Assembly: GCA_022592435.1 (NCBI GenBank)
Contig: JABYQS010000020.1
Span: 1-64,000, forward strand
From: Cerioporus squamosus
Taxonomy: Eukaryota; Basidiomycota; Agaricomycetes; Polyporales; Polyporaceae
DNA: 64,000 nucleotides
Direction of reading: 5' to 3'
Position 1 is the first letter of the stretch. Each line of letters starts with the position of its first letter. Of this stretch, positions 22,803-35,600 are shown piece after piece. Below the pieces are notes generated by a model. The model made no database searches. It was not told the origin of the DNA and saw only the letters and a program-made list of their open reading frames with translations. A program made the position numbers and the translations under genes.

Positions 22803-23665
22803 CTCCGCACAGCGCATACCGTAACCCGAGCCGCTGATGGTTCATGTCCGGCTATTCTCGAACCCATCAGGCCCATGACGTTCTTGGGAACCCCTGGCGG
22901 GTAGTTCGACGCTGGAATGGTAACCGCGAGTGGTCGGGTGACCATCCGGCCAAGCATGGCACCGACAACTCAAAATCGACTCGAACCCTGCCAGGTACAC
23001 ACCTGCATATCCATCATGATCCTGCATTCCAACGGTTTCACTCTGTTTCGTTGAATGATCGTCCGATTTCTTTCGCCTCATGACCCGCCGGCGTCCACGT
23101 ACGTTGGCAACCGCGTTCATGAAAGGTCATTCTTGTAGACAACCTCGCACCTTGGTCTACCTATTCCAGAATTCAGTGCACCCCGTGCCCGTTCACCCCA
23201 TTCTTGATCCCGAGTCCTGACCGCGTTCATCCTCGTTCATCAACATCAGACACGAGCGGTTTCGGTCCAGCGGCAAGCTCGAAGGTTCTTCTGAGCCCTC
23301 TTCACCACGTAGGTTTCTTGCAGGCGGGGTGGAGAGAATCACGAAGATACTGATATCTAGAGGAGCGGGTAGATAGATATTGGTGAGTTCAAGACTTCAA
23401 GTAACTTTCTCAGAATCAAGGTACGTCAAAGCCTCTCGAAGCCTCGACAAGGATTTTGGGAGGAGCTTGAAATTGACGGTCGGACTGTAAACTAATCCTT
23501 ACCAGTGCTAATAGGTGCTGTGTAAGCTTGATGCTCCGACAGAACTCGATCATAAGTGTGCTTCAGGCTCGGAGTCGTTGGCTTCGTCTCATACTTACCG
23601 CCGCCATCTCGAGGCTGCTACTTATCCTTTCTCGCTGCACTTCTGGTCACTTCACTGCCGTCGGC
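22803..23665. other. Divergent intergenic region (trehalase / RBM25-like)
   Basis: No supported gene. It carries the 5' leader of the RBM25-like gene; splice-like signals around 23500-23600 may belong to a leader intron. Confidence 0.45.
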
Positions 23666-25934
23666 ATGCAGCCAAATCGAATGGGACTGGGCCATCGCGC
23701 CCCAATGCCTTCGTATGGCCAGGGACCCTCAATGTCCGCGCTCGCTGCACAACAGCAAATGCACCACCAGCCTGCATTCGTTCCCCCACAGCCGAAACCT
23801 ACGACATTGTTCATTGGGTCAATATCTGGAGGGATAACGGACGCATTCTTGAACGAACTCTTGAAGGTATGTAGCACCACTCATCTGCGGAGGGGCGAGG
23901 GAGGCTGAGAACGACTTAGGCTTGCGGTCCCATATCTTCTTTCAAGCGACTCATCACTCCTGCGAACAAGCCTCAAGGGTTTGGATTCGCCGAGTTCCAA
24001 GATCCCGATGGCGCACTCAGGGCGATGGCCTTGTTGAACAACGTGGAGTTGCCTGCGTTGGAGGACGGGTGTGTGAACAAAAAGCTACTGGTGAGCTCCC
24101 TCTCTATAGCTATCTGGGCGCGGCTCATCTCTCCCGTACAGGTGAAGGGGATGAGCGCACGAAAGTCTTCCTCGAAGCATACAGTGCGCAGAAGATGCGG
24201 ACCGACGTACGTGGCCACACTATCTCGTAGACGTCACCTTGCTGGGGGTGACATATTCATACATGGATGGACATGTCAATCTCAGCACGATCGTATGTGG
24301 AACCCTGTTCTGAGACCACTAACTCTTACTAGGCCGATGACGAAGCTATGCGGCAAGCCAAGATCAAAGTAGACGAGCTCCTCAACGATATCAACAAGAA
24401 GTCTCAAGAAGCAGCCAGTAATGGGCTCCTGGACCGGGAGAAGTACGTTATCCCACCCCATCTCCACGATCTCCAAGAGGCCGACCTGCCCGAGACACAA
24501 CGCGGTCTCGTCATGACCGAAATCGCGCAGTTCCGCGAGCGAGCAGCAAAACGTGAACGAGAGAAGATGCGCGACGTCCGCGAGGCCTTGCCCAACGTCC
24601 TCGCTGCCCCTCCGGTCCCAAGACTCGGGAGTGGGGCAAGTCGCAACAAGCTCCGCCTGACCCTGCTCCTGTTAGCAGAGGTTTCGGCAAGGGCGCACAG
24701 GGTTACAGCAAGCCCGTCGGCTTCGTGAAAGCTGAGGAGGGAAGCAGGACTCCCGGTTCGGAGAGGCAATCATCCGTGCGTCCCGGAAAGACGGATGAAG
24801 AGCTGGAGCAGGAGAGGAGGGAGGCGCGGAGACGGGACGAGGAGAATTCTTACAGAGATGTGTGTGTCCACTTTCTCCATTAACGCGCTTGCTAACTTTG
24901 ACATCCTGCTAGCGCGAGCGTCGCTATGAGCCTCGTGAGCGTGCGCGAATACAGGCGCTTGAACGCGCTATCGCACGCGAGCGAGCGATGAAGGAGGCGG
25001 AGGAGCGAGATCGCATCGAGATGCGTGCCAGACTAGACGTTTGGGACGACGATGAGAGCGACGAGCCGTTCTACACCGATCGCGCGCGGTGGCGGAGTCT
25101 TCGCGCACGGCGCCTTGCGGCCGAGCAGGCGGCCGACGAGGAGTCGCGGTTGTACGAGGAGCGGGAGGCGGAGAACTTGCGGCGCGAGTCTGAGGCATTC
25201 TTGGCGCGGCAGATGGATGAGATGCAGGCATTGCAGGACGAGCAGCGGAAGGCCGGTATGCTGCTCGAGGATGGTGCACCCGTCAAACTCAGTGTCTCCC
25301 TGGCTCCTGCTGCGCCCAAGGAGGCTGGGCCGGAAAAGAAGGCGACTGTCTTTGGCCAGGAGGAAGAGGAGGAGGAGGCTATCAGGAAGCGGAAGGTGCC
25401 GTTGCCCAAGCTCGACCTTGCAGAAGGCGGGGAGAAGGCGAAGGAGCGGCTGGAGAAGATGCGGGGAGAGGTCCCTCGCGACAAGGAGACGCTGTTCAAG
25501 AGCAAGGTTCGGTGGGACGGTGTCTCAGACGTGAGTACTGTCTTCAGCTCTCTTTCTTCCCGTGTGTCGCTCATTCTCGCCTCCTCAAAGATCATGATCG
25601 ACCGCAAACTGGAACCCCTCATCAAGAAACAGATGACGAAGTATCTTGGGGAGCTTGAAGACGACGATCTTATCATGTTCGTGCTCGAACACCTCAAAGA
25701 TCACAAGGGACCGCAGAAGCTGATCGAAGGTCTCGAGCCGGTGCGTGTCCCGTACTCGCCCGCATCGCACTGACTCGCCGTTCATCATTCGAACAACGCT
25801 GACTATCGTCAACCTTCCAGGTGCTGGAAGAAGAGGCGGCCGAGTTCGTCATCAGCATCTGGCGGCAAATTATCTTCGAGAGTATGGCCTACGGCGAAGG
25901 TTTGCACACAGAGAAGATGATGGTCGACGATTGA
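23666..25934 (+). CDS. RBM25: RBM25-like splicing factor (RRM + PWI)
   Basis: Nuclear pre-mRNA splicing factor of the RBM25 type, a U1-associated regulator of splice-site choice. Exons: 23666-23866, 23920-24090, 24142-24206, 24333-24859, 24913-25530, 25591-25740, 25821-25934. An RRM starts at TTLFIGSISG (RNP2) and continues to GFGFAEFQD (RNP1). A long charged Arg/Glu/Asp region follows, and the C-terminal PWI domain spans IDRKLEPLIKKQM...VISIWRQIIFE. Two places lose frame by one base: exon 3 needs a fifth G in the run 24147-24150 to keep KKLLVK-GDERTK, and exon 4 needs a fifth C at 24607-24610 to reach the REWGK segment. With those bases the gene is whole; as written it is broken twice. Confidence 0.88.
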
Positions 25935-26769
25935 AGCGCTCAAGCCACACTTCAACTCGGAGATAGACCACGATCGAGGTGATGCCTCTGATGCTCGGGG
26001 CAGGTACGTTTGCGTAGTATCGACATGCTTTCCACTAAGTTGTACAAGAGACCTATGGCCAATTGTCTACTTCTATTGCTCTGATTTCGAGAACAAGTAC
26101 GTCGGATAGGCGCCGGGAGAGGCGGACGACACGTTGGACGGAAGGTGTATGGGACTGTCTCGTCGTCGTGAGTTGCACGTTCATCGAGCGTTTGGTAGCG
26201 AAGATGATTTTGTTCCCTCTTTTGCGTGAAGATGCCATGCCTACGCATCCACAACAGCCCAGCCTTACGTCACCGCACGACTTGCCGCTAAGTAACCATA
26301 CTCATCGTCCCGGAGCTCCCTCACGCGCCTGCATAGATGTGTGCAGAGGCAATCCCGATACTTCTGAGCAAGCTCAGGGAGACCTAAGGTGAGGGTATCA
26401 TCTACCTGGCTTTGACATTTAGGTAGAAGGTGAGTCCATATTTTTGTCGCATTCGCTAGTCGATGTACGCATAGCGGAATCCATGTAGTAGCAATTGACT
26501 ATGTTTCCCCGACCATCGCATGTGTGATAGGTTTGTTAGCAGTCGATGCGTGTCATCAGTGCTGCATGAGCAGGTGTTGACGATCACAAACGGTGACAGT
26601 AGTCTCGCACAGGACCTGTCGATTCATCCTTAAGGACATCACATCATCCACATTTGTCCGGGGGTTATACACGAGTACATACACAGCTCACCGTACCTAT
26701 TCGTACATCAGCTGATCCGAACGCTATCGAACAGTAATATCGGAGTTCGGGGCACGTCGATATCAGGTA
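25935..26769. other. Convergent intergenic region
   Basis: 3' flanks of the RBM25-like gene (plus) and the membrane protein gene (minus). No gene supported. Confidence 0.5.
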
Positions 26770-28013
26770 TCACTTCAGAGCCTTTACGGACTCGCCAGTA
26801 TGCATACTGACAGTGTCTAGATCAGACGAAGCATCCCACTCATCAGATCCGGTGTCGTTCGAGATCACGAACATACTGTTGTCGTCCCCTCGGGTCTCCG
26901 CCAGAGCAGCTCGAACGTCTTGTGCCTCCCAGCTGCCGATGTCACCGTCGATCTCCTTCCGGAGAGACGACACGATGGGCGATGGAGGCGGCTCAAATAG
27001 CTTCCATGACGATGAAGCAGGTGATGTCTTGGAGCGAGTAGGAGTCGAAGGGGTGCTTCCGGAACCGCGAAGGGGGATTTCCGGAAGATACGCGGGAGGT
27101 GGGGGATAGAGCGGAGGAGGGGTCCGTGGCTCACTCAAGGGTTTGAACCCTGGCGAGTACATCGGTGTGTAGTACGGAAACTCGCCCTCGTTCGGAGACC
27201 ATGGGGAGATGAATGCGTCTTGGGGACGCTCCGTGCGATATACGGGCGAGTTCGCCCAGTCCGAGTACTTGCTATCGTCTAGTTGCTTGTAGTGACGACG
27301 GCCGGTTGGCGTCCGAGGTGTGGATGGCATAGGAGAGAAGGTAGGTGTCTCAGGAGGAGTGGAGTCGAACTGGAAAACTCGGCCCATGCGCTTGAGTGCA
27401 GGCGAGATAGGTGACGGGCTAGCATTGCCGGGATACCACTTACGAGGTGAGGGGAGGTTGGTATCGAGGTAGAGTGAACGTAGCGCCCTGCGTTCGCGCA
27501 GAGTCGGTCCGCGTGTCTCGTCAAGTGCAGGTGTGAATGTGGACTGGGGAGCCGTCGCCCCACGTTTCTTGACGGAAAGATAAAGTCCGCGGAACGCCCC
27601 AGGCCGTTGGCGCCTGTCTGATCCGGGCGTCGCACCCTTCTCTGAACCAGGGACGGGGAGGTGGTCAAGGGGGTGCTTCGGCTGCGACTGGCTGAGAAGA
27701 CCGAAACATGTACGGAAGGAGCGTGCGCGTTTGGAAGGAGTGTGGAGGGTAGTTATGACTATATCCCGAGGAGCCTTGCGTCGGCCTGGTCTCCGCTTCC
27801 TGCATGGGCAGGAGAGCAGCTGGTAGCTGATGACCATGATGCACAGGCAGACTTGAACAGCCCAGCTCATTAGACGTCACGACGAGCAAAAAGCGACTAC
27901 AAACACTCACAAACGCCAAGGACCATCCCTACCACTGTGGCTGTGGCAACCTTGGGAGAGGTTATCTGGGGACTGTCGCCAGGGGCGGACGTCGACCGGG
28001 ACACGATAGCCAT
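26770..28013 (-). CDS. Single-pass membrane protein with Ser/Pro-rich tail, unknown
   Basis: No recognised domain. Exon 1 (28013-27911) and exon 2 (27851-26770) join over a 59-nt intron; the junction completes a transmembrane helix (about VATATVVGMVLGVF then CLCIMVISYQLLSC). A short Ser/Pro-rich N-terminus precedes it, and a Cys/Arg-rich juxtamembrane segment (CPCRKRRPGRRK) follows, indicating a cytosolic tail of about 330 residues rich in Ser, Thr, Pro and Tyr. The tail has repeated PPP and SP/TP sites (possible phosphorylation and SH3/WW ligand motifs) and an acidic end. It could be a cell-surface sensor or adaptor, but that is only inference. A TATAAG lies 80 bases upstream. Confidence 0.65.
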
Positions 28014-28092
28014 TGTCGCTCACACCGCGGCAACAGCGATTGTCTGGTCATGCGGGAGCAGGAGCGGAGAGGGATGGGCCTCGAGGCTGGCA

Positions 28093-28098
28093 CTTATA
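28093..28098 (-). promoter_or_regulatory. TATA-like element
   Basis: TATAAG on the minus strand, 80 bases before the ATG at 28013. Confidence 0.4.
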
Positions 28099-29176
28099 GG
28101 TCGTTGTGTCCGCCTGCGGCCTTAAAGCGGATGATAGCTGCGGGTGCTCGACGCTCCCAGCTCCAACTAACTCGTCTTCTATTCGTTCGGCTACTGTGTC
28201 AGAATGCTGCATTGTGATGGAAACTGAGACTTTACACGACATTCAGTCCGGGTCCGGATGAGGCAGGGCCACTCGCATGGCCGTGAGTTCGGTGCGTGTA
28301 TGAGCGTCTTCGAGTACGCCCGGCGGGACAAGTCGAAGTCGCCAAGAGAGCTTGCATATGAGGAGAGCGGGTCCCGCTCTCGAGGGATGCTGTGGTTGTT
28401 GCAGATCCTTGTCAACCTCCCGTCAGTGAAAACTTGATGAGTACTTGCACCCAAAACGTACCAAGCATGCCATCTGAAGTCGTTGCATTGGATGCCTTCA
28501 TGGAGCAACGGTGCGGACGCGGCAGTCGACTGAAGATGCGAATTTTGCACCTGGGCTCAGTAAGCATGATGAGGGGTTAATCGAGAAGACAAGGACGATG
28601 TCGCAGCGGCTAGCCAGTTTCCAGTGATGCACCGTGATAACGACGTCGTAATCCCGAAGCTCCATAAATGGGTCCCACTGAGCGGCCCGACGAAGCGACC
28701 ACCCAGCGTCGTCAGCGTGAGACCTGGCGACACTCCGCGGCCGCGCTTTACCACAAAGCTGTCCAACAACGAACGGACTTTGGAAGCCTTACACCGGCAC
28801 AGTCACATGAGAATGCCTCGAGGCGCACTGCATACGACGTCAGTTGTCATCGTCGTCTCTCAAAAGAATAGTTTCGAATGCGTTGGCGAAGTCGGCACAA
28901 CGCAGCCACGGACAGGAATACAACATGCGATGCAAACGAGACGGGACCGGTGTAGAACCTATGCAAGCAGGGTTCGGGAAGAGGCGTATATGAGCATTGT
29001 TGAGGGGGGATGAGAGAGATCATGGATTGCCAGCCCGAACGCGTTGAGTTTCATCATCGCCCGCCGAACCCCCCCCCCCCCCGCTCCCCTCGCGTCCGCT
29101 ACCCATTCTACAGCTCTCCGGGCATGGTTCAGGGGGTATCATGATGGGTGAGGGTATACTGTGCGCTTGGACGCGC
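28099..29176. other. Intergenic region with a poly-C run
   Basis: No supported gene. A run of about 14 C lies at 29069-29082, inside the likely 3' flank of the next minus-strand gene. Confidence 0.5.
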
Positions 29177-29733
29177 TCAGAGAGGGCCACGTCCAGCGAC
29201 GGCATCGGGAGCGCCGCAATCGTCGGCCAGCGTACTCTGGGCGTCGGAGATGGGTGGCGCCACACCTGCAACTCCGTACGGGGGAGGGTGCTCGTACGGA
29301 GGAAGTGGCTCATGGAGGACACGGGCTGGCCGCGCAACAACGGGACGTCCGCGCGAGCGGGAACCCAGCTCAGCCTCGTCAGCACCTCTGCTGGTGCCGA
29401 GGCTGATAGGAAACATCTGAGCCTGAGGGTCAATCCACGCGCGCAATGATACCCCGAGACGGGGAAATCCAACGCGACGCTGGGGACTGTTCGGGTCGAG
29501 GCCGCGGTTATGGGCCCAGCCAGCATAGAACAGTACGGTCAGGAGTCCTAAGAACATCCCTGCGCGCAGTCGTTCAGCGAAGGAGAGCGGGAGCGGGACT
29601 GCAGGAACTGACCTCCAAAGACTACCGCTCCGACAATGGCAGCCGTGCTGACCCGCGACGAAGACGCCGGTGTGGTCATAGAAGTGGCGAGCGTGATAGA
29701 CTTGAGATGATTAACGGGGCAGTTGCTCTCCAT
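29177..29733 (-). CDS. Small single-pass membrane protein, PPPY-containing tail
   Basis: Not a named family. Exon 1 (29733-29613) and exon 2 (29559-29177) give 167 residues. A polar Ser/Thr-rich N-terminal ectodomain of about 28 residues is followed by a transmembrane helix built across the splice (AAIVGAVVFGG then MFLGLLTVLFYAGWA). The cytosolic tail is rich in Pro, Arg and Gly and contains PPYEHPPPY; PPxY is the classical ligand of WW domains such as those of Rsp5-type ubiquitin ligases. A TATA element lies 46 bases upstream. The C-terminus is less secure because a second open frame overlaps the end. Confidence 0.55.
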
Positions 29734-29778
29734 GAGTGAAGGAGGGGACAGAGTGATTTAGAGACCGCGCACCAGGTT

Positions 29779-29785
29779 CCTTATA
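29779..29785 (-). promoter_or_regulatory. TATA-like element
   Basis: TATAAGG on the minus strand, 46 bases before the ATG at 29733. Confidence 0.4.
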
Positions 29786-32667
29786 AGTGACTCCGGGGGC
29801 ACACTACACCGCCTCGTTCACTAGGATAGCGTCACGCAAGCTGTGTCAAAAACATTATTTAACCCTGAGGAAGGATATGGGCGGTGGTACAATTTACCTC
29901 AACACTAGCTCTTCTCTTGATTCCTGTTCGAGGGCGACACTGAGTAGGATGACCGTGGAGCAACTGAGAGACAAGCATGTTGCAGTGTCGATCTTCCTGT
30001 TGAGTGGCCGTGAAACGAGTTGGATAAAACGGCAAAGCGGTCTTGAGCAAGACGCGGGATAGGCCCGGAGAGTTGTCCGAGACGCAGGCCGCGAGCGGTT
30101 GTCCATGTCACGTTCCCACTCTACGCATAGCACCATGATGACGGGGCACGAGCAAAAAGCGATTCTTGATGTTCGAAGAAGGAACCGATAGGCATCTCGA
30201 TTGGTCAGTAAGTTGGGGCAGTGGCATCAGAGCTGGTCACAATCCTTGCGAAGAAGTGGTGCGCAGACGTGCGCAGCGCGAGGACAGGGCCGACAGGGAG
30301 TTGCAAAACAGAAGCTGTCGAGTGTGGTTGGTATCAGAACGTTCGAGGCACAATGATGAGACAATATACCTTCCGCCGCGCTCGTGCTGCCACAGCCGAG
30401 CAAATCGGAGGTGCAGTGCTTCAAGACGAGGCAACGCTTCCATCCTTCGTGCTGCCAGTGCCTCGTCCGGGCGCTCCTGCCAATAAGCAGAGTATGATGA
30501 TAGCGTCTGCCGTTAGATCAGAAGGGAGTGGCTGTTATGGATTGGCCAAGGGCGGGTTCTCTGCGCAAGAGTCGGGAGTAAGTACTGCAGCGCTTGGATC
30601 AAGATTTCGTGGCAGCAGGGCAGTAGCACTACGTACCATTCTCGTATTTAATTGGCGGATTGCTTCAGCACTTGCGGGAGGCCTAGGCCCATGGGCCGTC
30701 ATCCAGTCAAGAATGCTTCCTGGCCTGGCGAGGGCCCGTCGGCCAATCCGAACGCCCGCCCACTATATGGGTTTACTTCTCGGTTTTTGGCCAATTCCGA
30801 GCGTTGACCAATCTCGAGCGTGGACGAGTGCGAAGAACCGGTTGGTACGTTGTCCAGACCTGTATGCACCGGACGACGTGAGAATGCGGTGGTGTATGGA
30901 CACGTCTGGACCCTCTGTCTGAGATGGTCCACACTGCGCTCGAGCTCAAGCTGGCCTAACGAGGCAAGATTGCGAATGAATAAAGGAACGTCCGAGGAGG
31001 GAGACTGCTACTCACTTATGGCCAAGCCTCATGGCGTTTCGCGTGCTGAGTGCACATATTCTTTCGGCGTTGCCGAGGAGGAGACTACTATTGGGCCTGT
31101 GTTAGCGGGCGACAGTCTTTGAGAATATACCCGTACGCCAGTAGTGCGCACAGTAGTAGAGAGGTCGGACATGATCCATCCCGTCCCGGTGTGATCCATG
31201 CTAGACATGAGTATGAGTTGGGCCCGGAGTCTGTCGTATTCTCAGACGTTGTAGTGGTGACCTTGCGCTTCTCCGAGTATCTGAGATGTCTGGGCTAGGC
31301 CAAGTCCAGTGCTTCACCATTCTCAGCGAGTCGCGGCCCTGTCGGCGTCGAACAACGTGTTGCTGGAGAAGCGTACATAGGTCTATCTCCGCAACGACGT
31401 AACTGGCCCAGATAAGTCGGCGGAATGGACGGTCCAGATTGTCAGAGAGAACATATCCTTGGCCCAGGTTCACTAGTACCCAATGAGCGAACGCGTCGGA
31501 CTGCGCGGAAGCCGCAACTTGATGAAGGTGCGTAGCCGAGGACCATGAAATAGTTCTAGACCAGGTTATGCGCGATGGCATGGGTACGGTGGGCCGTCGT
31601 CTGTCTATCTCCTCCGCGAAGATGGCTAGCGGGGAGGTAGGGCCTAGACGTATACGTAAGGAAGTGCACCTATGGGCGAGGCAAAGAATACGGTGATGTT
31701 TGCGAACGATGTCAGCTACCGCGACGGACCAAGAAATTTGCGTATCTACGTACCTCTTGAGCCCAGACCTTTCGATGGAGGTTCTAAGGCCCCGATGTTG
31801 GTGGTTCGCAGAGCGGTCAGTCGGCCTGACTGTGGTACCAGCTGACAAAGTGAAAGAGTAGTGAACCATCATACTGTGATTATGGATATGACTGGCCTGC
31901 GACGGACACCGAACTTCATACGACGTTTGCTGAGGGGACGAATTCATCGGCGAAGTCGGTCCCTCTCTCAGCGACGGACATAGTAGAATGTCCATGATTG
32001 GTACCTGCACTAGGTATCATGAACAATTCTCTTGTGCTCACAAAATTGCGAACACATACCTCCTTGTCTCCCCTGGTCGGACGATTCAGCGGGCAATAGA
32101 AGGAAGACGGACGACCTCCTTCCCTTCCAAGTTCGCAGCCCTCCGAAAACTTACATACCTTTCCGATTGCCCTCTGTGTTCGCCAGTACAATGCGCTATG
32201 GACCAGGAGGCTATGGTAGATTGTAAGACAAGATGTATTGCAGAACTCTCGAGAACAGAAAAGGAGAAAGACATGATGTCCTGAACAACCGGCCCATCCT
32301 CTCCACGAAGTAAGGTGCGCAGAGAGGAATTGAGGGCACTGAGAACGTCCAGGTTGATCTTGACGCAGCCTGACACTCAAACGGCCACATAGAAAAGTGC
32401 AGCCACGAGCAACATGGGGAAAAGTATGGCCGCGTCGCCGCACGAAGAAAAGTTGTGTAGCGCCGTGCAGGGTTATATCTCGGGCCCAGTTTAGGGCAGG
32501 CTACTCAAACGCTCTAGGGGAGGCCCCGCTTGACTTGAGCGCTGCATTACCAGCGCATTACTTACCAGCGCATTACAGCTCGCATACTGAGCTCACGACT
32601 TACGCTGTCTTCGACCACCACGCCGTCGTACAACACCGTGCTCCGGGCTCATGGACCTATCGCGCAC
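29786..32667. other. Gene-poor region, possible decayed sequence
   Basis: Nearly 2.9 kb without a gene I can support. The largest open frames (30221-30922 plus, 31201-32010 minus) show no motif, signal peptide or splice-linked family pattern. A minus-strand stretch near 32130-32376 has a hydrophobic helix-like character, reported as a finding. The last few hundred bases are the promoter of the WD-repeat gene. Confidence 0.45.
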
Positions 32668-35600
32668 ATGTCTGCAAAGTTGGAGCAGTTCTCGCTGACA
32701 GTACCAGTCACATTCTCTACGCATGCCGACGGAAAGTGCAAGGCCGACTCCGACCTCAGTGAGCAAAGCTTGTCTTCGACAACACTGTCATGCCTCGCTT
32801 CTTGGGAGCTACAGAACCTCCATGTTGCACCCGATGCCAAGTCCCATATCGCGCCTGGTGTAGCCCTGGGCTGCAAGGATGGTTCCGTATCTATCCTCCG
32901 ATCGTCTGGAATGGCAAGTACACCGGGGACGACAGCTGCGTCGAGTCCTCCCCTCGAACCTCCCACATCTCCCACCGGTGCAAGACGATTCCTTGGACTG
33001 GGCCGTCCCTCGTCACGATCAGCTTCTCCATCCTCAACCAAGTCATCTCTTTCGCCTTTCCATGTCACGCGCTCTCGTATCGTCTCCTCCGTTACCACCG
33101 AGCAAGCCCAAGCCCCGAAGAACTATGTGGACTTCGATGAGGAGCAAGAGAAGCTGAGGGGGATGCTGAGAGGAAAGGGTCACCGTGACAGGCATGCTTC
33201 TACCTCTAGGTCGCGCCCTGATCCCCCCGCCGAGAAGATCACGGTAACTCAGACATCTTCAAGTCTCGGGAGTAGTCTGCGGAAAGAAGACACGCGAAGA
33301 TCTTTGTCTACTGCACTGTCTCCTGCTTCTTCTACACTTTCCCTGTCGACGTCCAGCCCTCCATCACCCCCACTGTATCCTGCTCCGTCCCCCGAACCAG
33401 GTTCGTCATCGCCAATGACGCTACGTTGTCACTTCTTTCCTCCGCACTGCGGCTCGGGACGCGCCGTCGCATCGCTCAAAGTCCATGAAGGGGGCCGTTT
33501 TGTCACATGCTTAAATGCAGCGGGGTCGGTGCGCACGTTTTTAGCCCTAGTTGTCCATTAATATGTCCCTGTCTAGTGGTCTATCGGTGCACTCCACTCT
33601 AGATGGGTCGTGCCTTGCATCGACAGTTGTTGAGGCAAAGCCGAAGCCAACTGCAATTGGTGGCAAATCTCAACCGGCACCCTCTATGCTATGGGTATGG
33701 AGAACACTCCTCGTTGCCGCATCTGAGGAGGTGCGCCGCTCTGCACTCGGTGGTATGCTCCTGCTGATAAGGTCTGCTATATTGTATATACGTTGCAGTC
33801 AATCCTATTACTTGCATGCGCTTCGCCTGATGCATTCTACCCTATTGGCCAGTTTGGCGACATGACGTCCGACTCTGAGAACCAGACGCTGATAACTGCG
33901 TACGAGTTGCGCCTCCGCGCGGATGCGCCAGCGCAAGAGGTCATTCTCGAGTATCTCGGACAGTGGACCATCGACGCACCATGGAACTCAGTTGGGCTCC
34001 GCGCAGATCCCGAAAACCGTAAGCGTGCACGCATATACTCCATGCACTGCAACTAACTCTCAACTGTTAATGATAGATCATCTCACCCTCTTTTTTACCA
34101 ACCCAACCGGCCACCTTGTATCTCGTTCTTTGATTGTCAACGATGCACTTCCACCTCCACCATCAGACTTGCCCGAGTCTCATTCATCTACGCACCTCCC
34201 CCTCCCGAACCCCTTCAAGGCCCTTAAGTCGCTGTCTACCGATCACGTCCAGGATACCGCTAAGGATACAACTCCTGAGCGAGCAGAGCTTGGTGATGAA
34301 ATTGACAATGGTGAACTTGGTCTGACGGAGCCGTTGCTCGGTCTTCGCGCCCACGATGGCGGAGATGTCGTGAGATTATGCGCATGGTCCGCACACGAGT
34401 TACTGGTACGTGTCGGTGTGGAAGTATATTGAGCTGCTCTAACGATTGCTGTAGGTTGACAAGTGGTCGAATGCCAGCGTCGAGAGAGGCCTTTCTACGG
34501 CGGTGTCTGGTCTGAAGGACGTCCGGTGGATAGATCACGACTCATTCTCTGGGCTGTTCTCTGTAAGCCTTCGTGTCTCGTACTTTGTCCCGATAGAACT
34601 AATGAGGAGCAGGATTATCTCGAGGTTTACCGGGTGTCTTCGGATGCGGCACATGACGGCGGTCAACTGCAGTACGTTCATTATGTCTCTTACGCTGTCC
34701 GCCCACTCAAATCTCCTGCTAAGGTGCCAACGTACACAGAACGTCTCCTTCGCACGAGGAGATGCGGCCGCCCTTACGCCTGGAGGACACGTTGTGTCCA
34801 CTCATGTGAAGCATCACCGCCGCAGAGTCCACTACACTTCTGTCGATGCCTCAACAGTCGATACAACTCCAAGGACGTGCAGCTTGTGGAAAGCACGGAC
34901 TGATTTGTCGGCGACCAAGTCTACTAGGCACATCTCAGCAATGCTCCCGCTTGAGCTGGACACCGTCATACTAGGGCATAGTAGGTCAATGTCTGCTCCC
35001 GGTGCGTGCGAACGCTCACCGAATCCCTCGCAGCCAATGGATACCTCGCTCGGTCGTCTCTCATCGAGTTGACCCGAAGTCCTGGCGACTCGTCACAGAC
35101 TTCTGACATCCCGCTCCCAGGAAGCATTATTGCGGTGGAGGTCGTGGAGAACCCACGCACCGGCGAGCGCGCGTTGCTCGGCGGCTCGGACGACGGCACG
35201 ATAGCTATGTGGACATACGAGTACGTTTCATTTTCCTGGTCGCGTTCCCAGTCCTGTTGCCTGACGACTGCGCTTTCCCTTCACCTTCACGATCTCAACT
35301 TTCAAGTACGCTTAAGCTCTGCGCGCGCTGGACCTTGTTCACAACTCCGCTTGCCAGAGTCATCCCGCTGCAGGACGAGAAAGTCGGCCGACTGCATGGC
35401 TGCGCCTTATGTGTATCTCAGGATGGTACTATCGCTGTTATTGCTGTTGATGGACACCAGTTGTAAGCCGGTTCCCCTCTCGTGCGTCCCGCAGGGAATA
35501 TTGATGCTAACCCGACGCTTTGGAATAGCGTGTACCTGGTTCCCGCGTCTGCCGCCCCGTTGACGCGGCTATATCTTGGAGAGGACAACCTGTTACTGAT

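Noticed and set aside
24142..24206. Programmed ribosomal frameshifting as the cause of the broken frames
   Set aside because: There is no slippery heptamer, and the same one-base deficit occurs in four unrelated genes.
29020..29526. 168-codon minus-strand frame overlapping the PPPY membrane protein
   Set aside because: It runs through the poly-C tract (poly-Gly) and lacks a start linked to the TATA element; the other frame gives the splice-linked helix.
30221..30922. 233-codon plus-strand open frame
   Set aside because: No recognisable motif, no signal peptide or helix pattern, and no splice-supported extension; codon use looks unlike neighbouring genes. Left as part of the gene-poor region.
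31201..32010. 269-codon minus-strand open frame
   Set aside because: Mixed composition without conserved motif; not joined to anything by consensus splice sites.
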